Under the pieces are notes generated by a model. The model searched no databases. It was not told the origin of the DNA and saw only the letters and a program-made list of their open reading frames with translations. A stretch of 64,000 bases of DNA. It comes from Panulirus ornatus. Taxonomy: Eukaryota; Arthropoda; Malacostraca; Decapoda; Palinuridae. The stretch lies in assembly GCF_036320965.1 (NCBI RefSeq), contig NC_092225.1, positions 33,580,387 to 33,644,386 of the forward strand, given 5' to 3'. Both the position numbers and the translations under genes were made by a program. This document shows positions 11,160 through 23,619 of this stretch, one piece after another. Within the stretch, counting starts at the first letter, position 1; each line of letters starts with the position of its first letter.

Positions 11160-14100
11160 CATCATCAGCAAGGATTGGACCTGGTCACCAGCACCATGAG
11201 CACTGGACCACGAACAAGTGCCTTATGCTCTGCCGGTCCGTCACCTTCAATACGAACAGTGGACCAGTATAATGTGCACTGGACCAGGTCACCAGTAACA
11301 TGAGCACTGGGCCTGGTCACCAGTAACATGAACACTGGGCCTGGTCACCAGTAACATGAGCACTGGGCCTGGTTACCAGTAACATGAGCACTGGGCCTGG
11401 TCACCAGTAACATGAGCACTGGACCTGGTCACCAGTAACATGAGCACTGGGCCTGGTTACCAGTAACATGAGCACTGGGCCTGGTCACCAGTAACATGAG
11501 CACTGGACCTGGTCACCAGTAACATGATACCTGGTCAACAGTAACATAAGCACAGGGCCTGGTCACCAGTAATATGATGCCTGGTCACCAGTAACATGAG
11601 CACTGGACCTGGTCACCAGTAACATGAGCACTGGACCTGGTCACCAGTAACATGAGCACTGGGCCTGGCCACCAGTAACATGAGCACTGGGCCTGGTCAC
11701 CAGTAACATGAGCACTGGACCTGGTCACCAGTAACATGAGCACTGGACCTGGTCACCAGTAACATGAGCACTGGACCTGGTCACCAGTAACATGATGATG
11801 CCTGGTCACCAGTAACATGAGCACTGGACCTGGTCACCAGTAACATGAGCACTGGACCTGGTCACCAGTAACATGATGATACCTTGTCACCAGTAACATA
11901 AGCACAGGGCCTGGTCACCAGTAACATGAGCAGTGGACCTGGTCACCAGTAACATGAGCACTGGACCTGGTCACCAGTAACATGAGCACTGGGCCTGGTC
12001 ACCAGTAACATGAGCACTGGGCCTGGTCACAAGTAACATGAGCACTGGACCTGGTCACCAGTAACATGAGCACTGGGCCTGGTCACCAGTAACATGAGCA
12101 CTGGACCTGGTCACCAGTAACATGAGCACTGGACCTGGTCACCAGTAACATGAGCACTGGGCCTGGTCACCAGTAACATGATGATGCCTGGTCACCAGTA
12201 ACATGAGCACTGGGCCTGGTCACCAGTAACATGATGATGCCTGGTCACAAGTAAACATGAGCACTGGGTCTGGTCACCAGTAACATGATGATGCCTGGTC
12301 ACCAGTAACATGAGCAATGGACCTGGTCACCAGCAACATGAGCACTGGACCTGGTCACCAGTAACATGAGCACTGGGCCTGGTCACCAGTAACATGAGCA
12401 CTGGGCCTGGTCACCAGTAACAGAGCATGGCCTGGTCACAAGTAACATGAGCACTGGACCTGGTCACCAGTAACATGAGCACTGGGCCTGGTCACCAGTA
12501 ACATGAGCACTGGACCTGGTCACCAGTAAACATGAGCACTGGACCTGGTCACCAGTAACATGATGATAACTGGTCACCAGTACATAAGCACAGGGCCTGG
12601 TCACCAGTAACATGAGCACTGGACCTGGTCACCAGTAACATGAGCACTGGGCCTGGTCACCAGTAACATGAGCAATGGACCTGGTCACCAGTAACTTGAG
12701 CACGACCTGGTCACCAGTAACATGAGCACTGGACCTGGTCACCAGTAACATGAGCACTGGACCTGGTCACCAGTAACATGATGATGCCTGGTCACCAGTA
12801 ACATGAGCACTGGACCTGGTCACCAGTAACATGAGCACTGGGCCTGGTCACCAGTAACATGAGCACTGGGTCTGGTCACCAGTAACATGAGCACTGGACC
12901 TGGTCACCAGTACCATGAGCACTGGGCCTGGTCACCAGTAACATGAGCACTGGGTCTGGTCACCAGTAACATGATGATGCCTGGTCACCAGTAACATGAG
13001 CACTGGGCCTGGTCACCAGTAACATGAGCACTGGACCTGGTCACCAGTAACATGAGCACTGGACCTGGTCACCACTAACATGAGCACTGGGTCTGGTCAC
13101 CAGTAACATGATGATGTCTGGTCACCAGTAACATGAGCACTGGGCCTGGTCACCAGTAACATGAGCACTGGACCTGGTCACCAGTAACATGAGCACTGGA
13201 CCTGGTCACCAGTAACATGAGCACTGGACCTGGTCACCAGTAACATGATGATGCCTGGTCACCAGTAACATGAGCACTGGGCCTGGTCACCAGTAACATG
13301 AGCACTGGACCTGGTCACCAGTAACATGAGCACTGGACCTGGTCACCAGTAACATGATGATGCCTGGTCACCAGTAACATGAGCACTGGGCCTGGTCACC
13401 AGTAACATGAGCACTGGACCTGGTCACCAGTAACATGAGCACTGGACCTGGTCACCAGTAACATGAGCACTGGACCTGGTCACCAGTAACATGAGCACTG
13501 GACCTGGTCACCAGTAACATGAGCACTGGGTCTGGTCACCAGTAACATGATGATGCCTGGTCACCAGTAACATGAGCACTGGGCCTGGTCACCAGTAACA
13601 TGATGATGCCTGGTCACAAGTAACATGAGCACTGGGTCTGGTCACCAGTAACATGATGATGCCTGGTCACCAGTAACATGAGCAGTGGACCTGGTCACCA
13701 GCAACATGAGCACTGGACCTGGTCACCAGTAACATGAGCACTGGGCCTGGTCACCAGTAACATGAGCACTGGGCCTGGTCACAAGTAACAAGCACTGGGC
13801 CTGGTCACAAGTAACATGAGCACTGGACCTGGTCACCAGTAACATGAGCACTGGGCCTGGTCACCAGTAACATGAGCACTGGACCTGGTCACCAGTAACA
13901 TGAGCACTGGACCTGGTCACCAGTAACATGATGATAACTGGTCACCAGTAACATAAGCACAGGGCCTGGTCACCAGTAACATGAGCACTGGACCTGGTCA
14001 CCAGTAACATGAGCACTGGGCCTGGTCACCAGTAACATGAGCAATGGACCTGGTCACCAGTAACTTGAGCACGACCTGGTCACCAGTAACATGAGCACTG

Positions 14101-15868
14101 GACCTGGTCACCAGTAACATGAGCACTGGACCTGGTCACCAGTAACATGATGATGCCTGGTCACCAGTAACATGAGCACTGGACCTGGTCACCAGTAACA
14201 TGAGCACTGGGCCTGGTCACCAGTAACATGAGCACTGGGTCTGGTCACCAGTAACATGAGCACTGGACCTGGTCACCAGTACCATGAGCACTGGGCCTGG
14301 TCACCAGTAACATGAGCACTGGGTCTGGTCACCAGTAACATGATGATGCCTGGTCACCAGTAACATGAGCACTGGGCCTGGTCACCAGTAACATGAGCAC
14401 TGGACCTGGTCACCAGTAACATGAGCACTGGACCTGGTCACCACTAACATGAGCACTGGGTCTGGTCACCAGTAACATGATGATGCCTGGTCACCAGTAA
14501 CATGAGCACTGGGCCTGGTCACCAGTAACATGAGCACTGGACCTGGTCACCAATAACATGAGCACTGGACCTGGTCACCAGTAACATGAGCACTGGACCT
14601 GGTCACCAGTAACATGATGATGCCTGGTAACCAGTAACATGAGCACTGGGCCTGGTCACCAGTAACATGAGCACTGGACCTGGTCACCAGTAACATGAGC
14701 ACTGGACCTGGTCACCAGTAACATGATGATGCCTGGTCACCAGTAACATGAGCACTGGGCCTGGTCACCAGTAACATGAGCACTGGACCTGGTCACCAGT
14801 AACATGAGCACTGGACCTGGTCACCAGTAACATGAGCACTGGACCTGGTCACCAGTAACATGAGCACTGGACCTGGTCACCAGTAACATGAGCACTGGGT
14901 CTGGTCACCAGTAACATGATGATGCCTGGTCACCAGTAACATGAGCACTGGACCTGGTCACCAGTAACATGAGCACTGGACCTGGTCACCAGTAACATGA
15001 GCACTGGACCTGGTCACCAGTAACATGAGCACTGGACCTGGTCACCAGTAACATGAGCACTGGACCTGGTCACCAGTAACATGAGCACTGGGCCTGGTCA
15101 CCAGTAACATGAGCACTGGACCTGGTCACCAGTAACATGAGCACTGGGCCTGGTCACCAGTAACATGAGCACTGGGCCTGGTCACCAGTAACATGATGAT
15201 GCCTGGTCACCAGTAACATGAGCACTGGACCTGGTCACCAGTAACATGATGATGCCTGGTCACCAGTAACATGAGCACTGGGCCTGGTCACCAGTAACAT
15301 GATGATGCCTGGTCACCAGTAACATGAGCACTGGGCCTGGTCACCAGTAACATGAGCACTGGACCTGGTCACCAGTAACATGAGCACTGGACCTGGTCAC
15401 CAGTAACATGAGCACTGGGCCTGTTCACCAGTAACATGATGATGCCTGGTCACCAGTAACATGAGCACTGGGCCTGGTCACCAGTAACATGATGATGCCT
15501 GGTCACCAGTAACATGAGCACTGGGCCTGGTCACCAGTAACATGATGATGCCTGGTCACCAGTAACATGAGCACTGGACCTGGTCACCAGTAACATGAGC
15601 ACTGGACCTGGTCACCAGTAACATGAGCACTGGGTCTGGTCACCAGTAACATGATGATGCCTGGTCACCAGTAACATGAGCACTGGGCCTGGTCACCAGT
15701 AACATGAGCACTGGGCCTGGTCACCAGTAACTTGAGCACTGGACCTGGTCACCAGTAACATGAGCACTGGACCTGGTCACCAGTAACATGAGCACTGGAC
15801 CTGGTCACAAGTAACATGAGCACTGGACCAGGTCACCAGTAACATGATGATGCCTGGTCACCAGTATC
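11160..15868 (+). repeat. 28 bp minisatellite array with GGTCACC core
   Basis: About 165 units carry the core CTGGTCACCAGTAACATG followed by AGCACTGGA or AGCACTGGG. A shorter 25 bp variant carries ATGATG in place of AGCACTGG. Nearly every unit has GGTCACC, which fits the BstEII pattern GGTNACC. The central part is highly homogeneous. Units at the left edge (11160-11280) use ACCATG rather than AACATG and are more diverged. Confidence 0.97.
12178..14920 (+). repeat. 1.37 kb tandem duplication within the 28 bp array
   Basis: Rare variants recur in the same order about 1370 bp apart. CTTGAGCACGACCTGG is at about 12693 and 14063. ACCACTAACATG is at about 13071 and 14440. The CACAAGTAA variant before GCACTGGGTCTGG is at about 12246 and 13616. 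Copy A is about 12178-13550 and copy B about 13551-14920. Copy A has extra one-base indels between about 12250 and 12580. Confidence 0.85.
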
Positions 15869-16930
15869 TCATATGAACACAACACACCTTGTAAGCAGTA
15901 GTATAACTACTGTCTGGGTACCATTACCATGAGCACCGCATGGTCACTAATACCATGAGTACTGTCTAGTCACCAATAACAGGAGTACTGCCAGGTCATC
16001 AATATCTGGAGTGCTGCCTGGTAGTTAAATACCACCTTGAGTACTGCCTGGTCACTAGTATCACAAGTTCTGTCTAGTCACCAATTCCAGGAGAACTGCC
16101 TGGTTACCAGTAACTTGAGCACTGGCTGGCCATCATCAGCACTGTCTGGTCTTTAATGCCAGAAGTACTGCCTGGTTACCATATCTCAAGCAAGGCCTGG
16201 TCACTAGTACCAATACTACCATGTCACCGGTACTAGGAATACTACCTGGTCACAAGTACAATAAGCAGCGCCTGATTACCAGTACCAAGAGCACTGCTGG
16301 CTACCAGTACTACGAACAATGGACTAGGTCACCATAACCACGAGGAATGCCTAGTCAACAATATTAGGAGTACTGCCTGATCACCAATATCACGACACTG
16401 GGATTGGTCATAAAAACCAACCACTCCTGATCCCTAGTACCCCCAAGCACTATCAGGTAATCAGAACCACGAGCACTGGGCCTGGTCACAAGTACAATGA
16501 GGAATGCCTTGTTACTAGTATCACGAGGACAGCCTGGTCAACAGCACCATGAGCACTATCTGGTCACCACTCCTAGGAACACTAGACTTTGTACTATGAA
16601 CAGTGCCTGGTCGCCAGTACTAGGAGTACTACCAGGTCACCTGTACCATCAGCATTAGGTGGTCATCTATACCAGAAGTACTGCCTGGTTACCAGTACTA
16701 TGAGCACTACATGTTTATCACTACCATGAGCACTTGGCCTGGTTACCAGTACAACGAGCATTGCCTGGTCATCGGTACCAGCACTGCCTGGTCACCAGTA
16801 TCATGAGCACTGCCTCTTCACCAGTACCATCACTACCACGTCACCAGTACCAAATAGTAGATGTCACTAGTACAATGAGCAGTGTCTGGTCACCAGAACC
16901 ATAAGCACTGCCTGGTCACCAGTACCAGGA
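15869..16930 (+). repeat. Decayed right flank of the 28 bp array
   Basis: Units related to CCTGGTCACCAGTACCATG and AGCACTG continue, but with heavy substitution, changed spacing and lost units. The ACCATG form is the commoner one here, as at the far left edge. This fits an ancestral array whose centre was later replaced by expansion of a young variant. Confidence 0.85.
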
Positions 16931-17335
16931 GTGCTGTCTGGTACCACAGGTGTGAGGACGGGAACCACTGGTACCACAGGTGTGAGGACGGGAACCACTG
17001 GTACCACAGGTGTGAGGACGGGAACCACTGGTACCACAGGTGTGAGGACGGGAACCACTGGTACCACAGGTGTGAGGACGGGAACCACTGGTACCACAGG
17101 TGTGAGGACGGGAACCACTGGTACCACAGGTGTGAGGGACGGGAGCAACTAGTACCACAGGTGTGAGGACGGGAACCACTGGTACCACAGGTGTGAGGAC
17201 GGGAACCACTGGTACCACAGGTGTGAGGACGGGAACCACTGGTACCACAGGTGTGAGGACGGGAACCACTGGTACCACAGGTGTGAGGGACGGGAGCAAC
17301 TAGTACCACAGGTGTGAGGGACGGGAACAACTAGT
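16931..17335 (+). repeat. 30 bp minisatellite array
   Basis: Thirteen or so units carry the core GGTACCACAGGTGTGAGG followed by ACGGGAACCACT. A variant with GTGAGGGACGGGAGCAAC and ACTAGTACC occurs near 17131 and 17281, about 150 bp apart, marking a five-unit super-repeat. Overlapping short ORFs on both strands only translate the repeat. Confidence 0.95.
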
Positions 17336-17885
17336 GCCACGAGTGTAGACAGGTTACAGATAGAGAGTTCGGGAGCACGAGTGCCAGGGCGACATGATGG
17401 GTCAAGAGTAATAGGTGTGGAGGAGAGATTGTTCATGATGAGAACATGCCGATGATGAGAGAGCACACTCGCTCCATCAACCACTACTGCACTGAACCAG
17501 CCAGAGAAATAGCTATGCATATGGCAATGGAAAGAAGCAATAGCGCAATATTTAGGAGGTTTGGAAAGACAAGACATTTATTTCCTACGTTCTGTTAAAC
17601 GTGTTACACACTAAGAAGAAAGAAGAGCAAATTATCTGAGGGAGGAGACAGAGCCAGTGATGTCACAATGGGCAGATCATGACCACAATATCCCACATTG
17701 GTGGTCCACAATAATGAAATGTGATTCAAAGTGTTTGAGAGCGAGGAACTGGGTGACCTAAGAAACACTCTGCAAATATGTACACACTTGAAAGGGTTAC
17801 ACCAAACTCCTCTATAATGAATGGCTTGTACCAAGAGATCCTTCCAGCAAGAATAAGTTAACTTAGCAATGATACCTCTCCTAAT
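17336..17885. other. Unique spacer between arrays
   Basis: This is about 550 bp of non-repetitive sequence. A minus-strand ORF at 17604-17834 shows no recognisable motif, and I do not call it a gene. I see no RNA gene and no transposon similarity here. Confidence 0.6.
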
Positions 17886-20056
17886 GTGTCCATCTGTATA
17901 TGGTACACCACCTTACACCAGTGTTTGCGGTACACCACCTTACACCAGTGTTTGGGGTACACCACCTTACACCAGTGTTTGTGACACACTTTACACACCA
18001 CCAGTGTTTGTGACACACTTTACACACACCACCAGTGTTTGTGACACACTTTACACACACCACCAGTGTTTGTGACACACTTTACACACACCACCTGTGT
18101 TTGTGACACACTTTACACACACCACCAGTGTTTGTGACACACTTTACACACACCACCAGTGTTTGTGACACACTTTACACACACCATCATTGTTTGTGAC
18201 ACTTTAAATACACCACCTGTGTTTGTGACACACTTTACACACACCACCTGTGTTTGTGACACACTTTACACACACCATCAGTGTTTGTGACACTTTAAAT
18301 ACACCACCTGTGTTTGTGACACACTTTACACACACCACCTGTGTTTGTGACACACTTTACACACCACCTGTGTTTGTGACACACTTTACCCACACCACCA
18401 GTGTTTGTGACACACTTTATACACACCACCAGTGTTTGTGGCACACTTTACACACCACCTGTGTTTGTGACACACTTTACACACACCACCAGTGTTTGTG
18501 ACACACTTTACACACACCACCTGTGTTTGTGGCACACTTTACACACATCATCAGTGTTTGTGACACACTTTACACACACCATCAGTGTTTGTGACACTTT
18601 AAAACACCACCTGTGTTTGTGACACACTTTACACACACCACCTGTGTTTGTGACACACTTTACACACACCATCAGTGTTTGTGACACTTTAAATACACCA
18701 CCTGTGTTTGTGACACACTTTACACACACCACCTGTGTTTGTGACACACTTTACACACCACCTGTGTTTGTGACACACTTTACCCACACCACCAGTGTTT
18801 GTGACACACTTTATACACACCACCAGTGTTTGTGGCACACTTTACACACCACCTGTGTTTGTGACACACTTTACACACCACCAGTGTTTGTGACACACTT
18901 CACACACACCACCAGTGTTTGTGACACACTTTACACACCACCAGTGTTTGTGACACACTTTAAACACACCACCTGTGTTTGTGCCACACTTTACACACAC
19001 CACCAGTGTTTGTGGCACAATTTACACACACCACCTGCGTTTGTGACACACTTTACACACCATCTGTGTTTGTGACACACTTTAAACACACCAACAGTGT
19101 TTGTGACACACCACCAGTGTTTGTGACACACTTCACACACACCATCAGTGTTTGTGACACACTTCACACACACCACCAGTGTTTGTGACACACTTTACAC
19201 ACCACCTGAGTTTGTGACACACTTTACACACCACCAGTGTTTGTGACACACTTTACACACACCACCAGTGTTTGTGACACACTTTACACACACCATCAGT
19301 GTTTGTGACACACTTCACACACACCACCAGTGTTTGTGACACACTTTACATACCATCTGTGTTTGTGACACACTTTACACACCACCAGTGTTTGTGACAC
19401 ACTTTACACACACCACCAGTGTTTGTGACACACTTTACACACACCACCTGTGTTTGTGGCACACTTTACACACATCATCAGTGTTTGTGACACACTTTAC
19501 ACACACCACCAGTGTTTGTGACACACTACACACACCACCAGTGTTTGTGACACACTTTAAATACACCACCTGTGTTTGTGACACACTTTACACGCACCAC
19601 CTGTGTTTGTGACACACTTTACACACCACCAGTGTTTGTGACACACTTTACCCACACCACCAGTGTTTGTGACACACTTTACACACACCACCAGTGTTTG
19701 TGGCACACTTTACACACCATCTGTGTTTGTGACACACTTTACACACACCACCAGTGTATGTGACACACTTCACACACACCACCAGTGTTTGTGACAAAAT
19801 TTACACACACCACCAGTGTTTGTGACACACTTTACACACCACCAGTGTTTGTGACACACTTTACACACCACCAGTGTTTGTGACACACTTTACACACACC
19901 ACCAGTGTTTGTGACACACTTTACACACACCACCAGTGTTTGTGGCACACTTTACACACACCACCTGTGTTTGTGATACACTTTAAACACACCACCTGTG
20001 TTTGTGGCACACTTTACAGTCCACCGGTGTTTGTGGCACACTCAACACCACCAGAG
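17886..20056 (+). repeat. About 31 bp GTTTGTGACACAC minisatellite array
   Basis: About 70 units carry the core CAGTGTTTGTGACACAC followed by TTTACACACACCAC. Lengths of 28-31 bp reflect CA slippage. The first few units have GGTACACCACCTTAC instead. A block of several units near 18270-18480 recurs about 394 bp further right near 18664-18870, sharing the rare TTTAAATACACC, TTTACCCACACC and TTTATACACACC variants. ORFs on either strand are repeat artefacts. Confidence 0.96.
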
Positions 20057-20875
20057 TGTGAGCTATGTAGTGTGGTGAGAGAAGGGAGAGTCAAGCGGTA
20101 TGGTAAGGTAAAAAAGAGACGAGAGGTACGGTGAAGGAAGAGAGAGAAAGAGGCAAGTTGAATGGTGAAGAGAAGGAAAGAGGAAAGTGATATGGTGAGG
20201 GAAGGGAGGGGCAAGTGGTTTGGTGTGGGGAGGGAGAGGGGTAAGTGGTAGTGTGAAGGAAGGTAGAGAGGCAAGTGTTTTAGTTAGGAAAGGGAAAGAA
20301 AGGCAAGATGTGTTGTAAGTGAAGGGAGAGGGGCAAGTGGTATGGTAAAGGAAGGTAGAGAAGCAAGTATTAAGGTGAGGAAGGGGAGAAAAAGGCATGT
20401 GATATTGTGAAGGGAGAGAGGCAAGTGGCATTATGAGGAAAGGGAGAAAGGCAAGCGGTATGGTAAGGGGTATGGGAAGTGAGAGTCAAGTGGTATGGTG
20501 AAGGAAGGGAGAGAAGCAAGTGTTATGATGAGGGACAGGAGAGAGTTGTGTGGCATGATAAGGGGAGAGTGAGAGGCAAGAGGTATGGTAAGGGAATGGA
20601 GAGAGACAAGTAGTATAGTGTAGGAAGGATGAGTGGTATGGTGAGGGAAGGGAAAGACAAATGGTATGGTAAGGGGAGGGAGAGAGGGATGTGCTATGGT
20701 GAGGTAAGGGAGGTAAGTGGTATGGGGAGAGAAGGGAGAGAGATAAGAGGCAGGGTAGAGGAGGGAGAGAGGCAAGTGGTAAAGTGAGAAAGGAGCAAGA
20801 CAAGTCAAATGGTGAAGTGGGGTAGTCAAGTGGTATGGTGGGGGAAAGGAGAAAGGCAAGTGGTATGATAATGGT

Positions 20876-20895
20876 GGGGGGGGGGGGGGGGGGGG
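20876..20895 (+). repeat. Poly-G run
   Basis: This is about 20 consecutive G bases within the GA-rich array. Its length is likely to be uncertain in any assembly. Confidence 0.95.
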
Positions 20896-21676
20896 AGAGG
20901 GAAGTCAAAGGGCATGGTAAGGATAGGGGGGGAGAGGCAAGTGGTATAGCAAGGGAAAGAAGAGAAGCAAAAGGTATGGAAAGGGAGGGAAAGAGGCAAG
21001 TGGTGTGGTAACGGAATGGAGAGTGCAAAGTGGTATGGTGAAGAAAAAAAGAGGTAAATGATATGATGAGGGAAGGGAGAGAGGAAAGTGGTATAATGAA
21101 GGATGGGAGAGGTAATGGTGAGAAAAGTGAGAGAAGCAAGTTACATAGTGAGGGAAGGGAGGGAGCAAGTAGTATGGAGAGGGAAGGGAGAGAGACAAGC
21201 GATATAGAAAGGGAAGGAAGAGAGCCAAGTGACATGGTGAGGGAATGACGAGAGGTAAGTATTATGAATAAGGATGAGAAAGAGGCAAGTGGTATGGTAA
21301 GAGAAGAGATAGAGACAAATGGTATGATGAGGGAAGGAAGAGAGGCAAATGGCATGGAGAGGGAAGGGAAAGAGAAAAGTGGTATGGTGAGGTAAGGGAG
21401 ATAGCCATGTGGTATAGTGAAGAAAGTGAGAAAGTTAAATGGCATGCTGAGGAAGGTAGCAATAAGTGGTATGCAGAAGAAGAGAGAGAGGTGAATCACA
21501 TGGTGGGGGAGAGAGAGATAAGTGGTATGGTATGGAAGAGAGGGGGTAAGTGGAATGGTGAGGAAAGAAGAGAGGTAACAGGCATGGTGCAGGAAAGAAA
21601 AGGGTAAGTGGTATGGGGGGGGAGTAAGGAAAGAGGTAAGTTATATGACAGTGGGAGGGAGAGTGTGAAGTGGTAT

Positions 21677-21680
<4 letters not shown>

Positions 21681-21743
<63 letters not shown>
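21681..21743 (+). repeat. (GA)n microsatellite
   Basis: This is a perfect GA run of about 31 repeats. It has homopurine mirror symmetry, which is compatible with triplex (H-DNA) formation. It interrupts the GA-rich minisatellite. Confidence 0.97.
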
Positions 21744-21746
<3 letters not shown>

Positions 21747-21959
21747 AGTGGTATGATGGGGTGAAGGAGAAATATGGTATGATGGGGGAGGGAGAGAGAT
21801 AAGTGGTATAGCAGGGGGAGGCTGAGATGTAAGCGGTACGGCAGGGGGTGGGGGAGAGATATGTGGACACTTAAGATGTGTGAGGAGTACTGAAGGATAG
21901 GCAAGAGAGCATCTACTTCACCTTAAACCATCACTAAGACAATGACCGTGTGTGTGTGT

Positions 21960-22370
21960 GGCAGAGAGTTTATTGTGCACCTGAAGACCCTGTACCTGAG
22001 GAGACAGTCGGCATATAATATTGATAACCTGGAGACCCTGTAACTGAGGAGCCAGGTAGGGTATGAGACAGCCAATCTGGAGACCCTGTCACTAAGGAGA
22101 CAGACAGGAGATGAGACAGTCAACTTGGAGACCCTGTACTAGAGAAGACAAGGAGATGAGACAGCCAACTTGGTGACAATGTACCTGAGGAGACAGGCAG
22201 AGATGAAACAGCCAACTTGGAGACCATGTACCTGAAGGGCCAGTCAGGGGATGAGATAGCCAAACTGGAGACTGTATTAGAGGAGACATACAAGGAATGA
22301 GACAGCCAACTAGGAGATCAAGTACCTGAGGGGTCAGGCAGGGATGAGACTGCAAACCAAGGTGATACAC
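21960..22370 (+). repeat. Degenerate about 48 bp minisatellite
   Basis: About eight units share GAGACAGCCAACTTGGAGAC, then CTGTACCTGAGGAGACAGGC. Divergence is high, so the array is old. No ORF of interest is present. Confidence 0.8.
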
Positions 22371-22479
22371 CAGACACCAAGATATCATAAGGACCTGGAG
22401 GGTATGCAATCAACCTAAATGATTACCAGTGAATTACTTATGATGTAACTTTAAACAATGCTGTAATGCTGGTCAACAA

Positions 22480-23525
22480 GTCACAAAAAATTACCAGATT
22501 TTACAACTGTAAATCTTAAAGATCTTTGCATTGCTACTGAGGGGCAAACTTGGGATCATATTATAAACGAATGTGATATGGATATAGCTTGGGATAACTT
22601 CAGTAAAACATTCACAGGAGTGGAGGGAACATTTATGCCAACGTGTAGTAGACAGTCTTTTTTCAATGCGAAGTCAAAACGATGGAATGATAACATAAAG
22701 AAGTGCGTGTCATCCAAGAAAGCAGCAGATAAGAAGCCTAAGAAGACCAATAACCAGATTGACAGAGTAAATTATGTATGTCTGTGTAGAGAAACTGAGA
22801 CTTATTAGTCAGAGTATGTATCAGTATGAAGCGTATATTGCTGAAAATACCAAAAGAAACCTGAGGGAGTTTTAGGGGTATGTTAGGAGCAAGAGAGTCA
22901 TTACCCAAGCAACTGCTCCATTAATAACCAAAAATCGTGATTTGTACGAGAAAATGAAGACATGTATGTTTACTACTAAAGATAATGTCCCAAATCCAGT
23001 TTCAATGCTAAGACAGGAAAATATTTTGGGACATATGTATATGCAAGCAGAAGATATAGTATCAGCACAAAATGAAACAAAAATAAATAGATCAGTAGGC
23101 CCAGGTAATATTTTTCCAAGGACAATGAAAGAGGCAGAAAATGAGATAATTAACCCTTGACTACTCTCTCCAGTAAAACCTGCAATGGGGAAAGTCCCAA
23201 AGGAATGCAAGATTGTTAATGTAACATCCATTTTCTAAAAGGTAATAAATCACTGCCCAGAAATTATCGTCCAGTCAGCTTAACATCTGTAGTTGGTATA
23301 CTAACGGAAACCATCATTCTGAGTAAGACTGTAAACAACTTAAAGGACCAACACTTAATAAATAACTCTCAGCAAGGTTTTCAATGAAAAAGTTCACATT
23401 TGACAAATATACTTGATTTCTTTAAAAATACAATCAACATGTATGATTATAGTAAAGCAGTTGATGTCATCTATGATTTTCAAAAAGCATTCGATAATCT
23501 TACATTAAACTTTTTGCTGTATTGA
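22480..23525 (+). pseudogene. Fossil CR1/L2-like non-LTR reverse transcriptase
   Basis: Stop-interrupted plus-strand translation shows the usual order of a CR1-type ORF2 middle region. A linker occupies about 22578-22808. Next, KINRSVGPGNIFPRTMKEAE near 23082-23140 matches the family pattern NKSPGPDxIxPRxLKE. Then KVPKECKIVNVTSIF and LPRNYRPVSLTSVVG lie near 23190-23300, and YDFQKAFDN near 23470-23510 corresponds to the catalytic FxxAFD motif. Frameshifts and stops (near 22800, 23160, 23236 and 23385) show it is dead. The YADD region and 3' end are missing, and a GT microsatellite follows. The clade is inferred from motifs only. Confidence 0.8.
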
Positions 23526-23549
23526 ATGTCATTCACTAATAATGTGTGC

Positions 23550-23551
<2 letters not shown>

Positions 23552-23617
<66 letters not shown>
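23552..23617 (+). repeat. (GT)n microsatellite
   Basis: This is a perfect GT run of about 33 repeats, directly downstream of the truncated CR1-like fragment. Confidence 0.97.
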
Positions 23618-23618
<1 letters not shown>

Positions 23619-23619
23619 C

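Larger units (their letters stand above)
20057..21890 (+). repeat. Degenerate GA-rich about 30 bp minisatellite
   Basis: Units resemble GGTATGGTGAGGGAAGGGAG and then AGAGGCAAGT, with much substitution and length change. The plus strand is almost all purine plus T, so the minus strand gives long Ser/Leu/Pro-rich ORFs (for example 20486-21499) that I reject as genes. Two pure simple runs sit inside it, poly-G and (GA)n. Confidence 0.9.

Noticed and set aside
11160..15868. Nuclear-receptor-like half sites (GGTCA) in every 28 bp unit
   Set aside because: The word is a fixed part of a satellite unit and lacks a second half site at receptor spacing. No regulatory evidence.
17604..17834. 76-codon minus-strand ORF between arrays
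   Set aside because: No motif, no start context and no similarity that I recognise.
22942..23160. 72-codon ORF as a possible small host gene
   Set aside because: Its C-terminal half matches the linker before the RT domain of CR1-like elements, so it is part of the fossil element.
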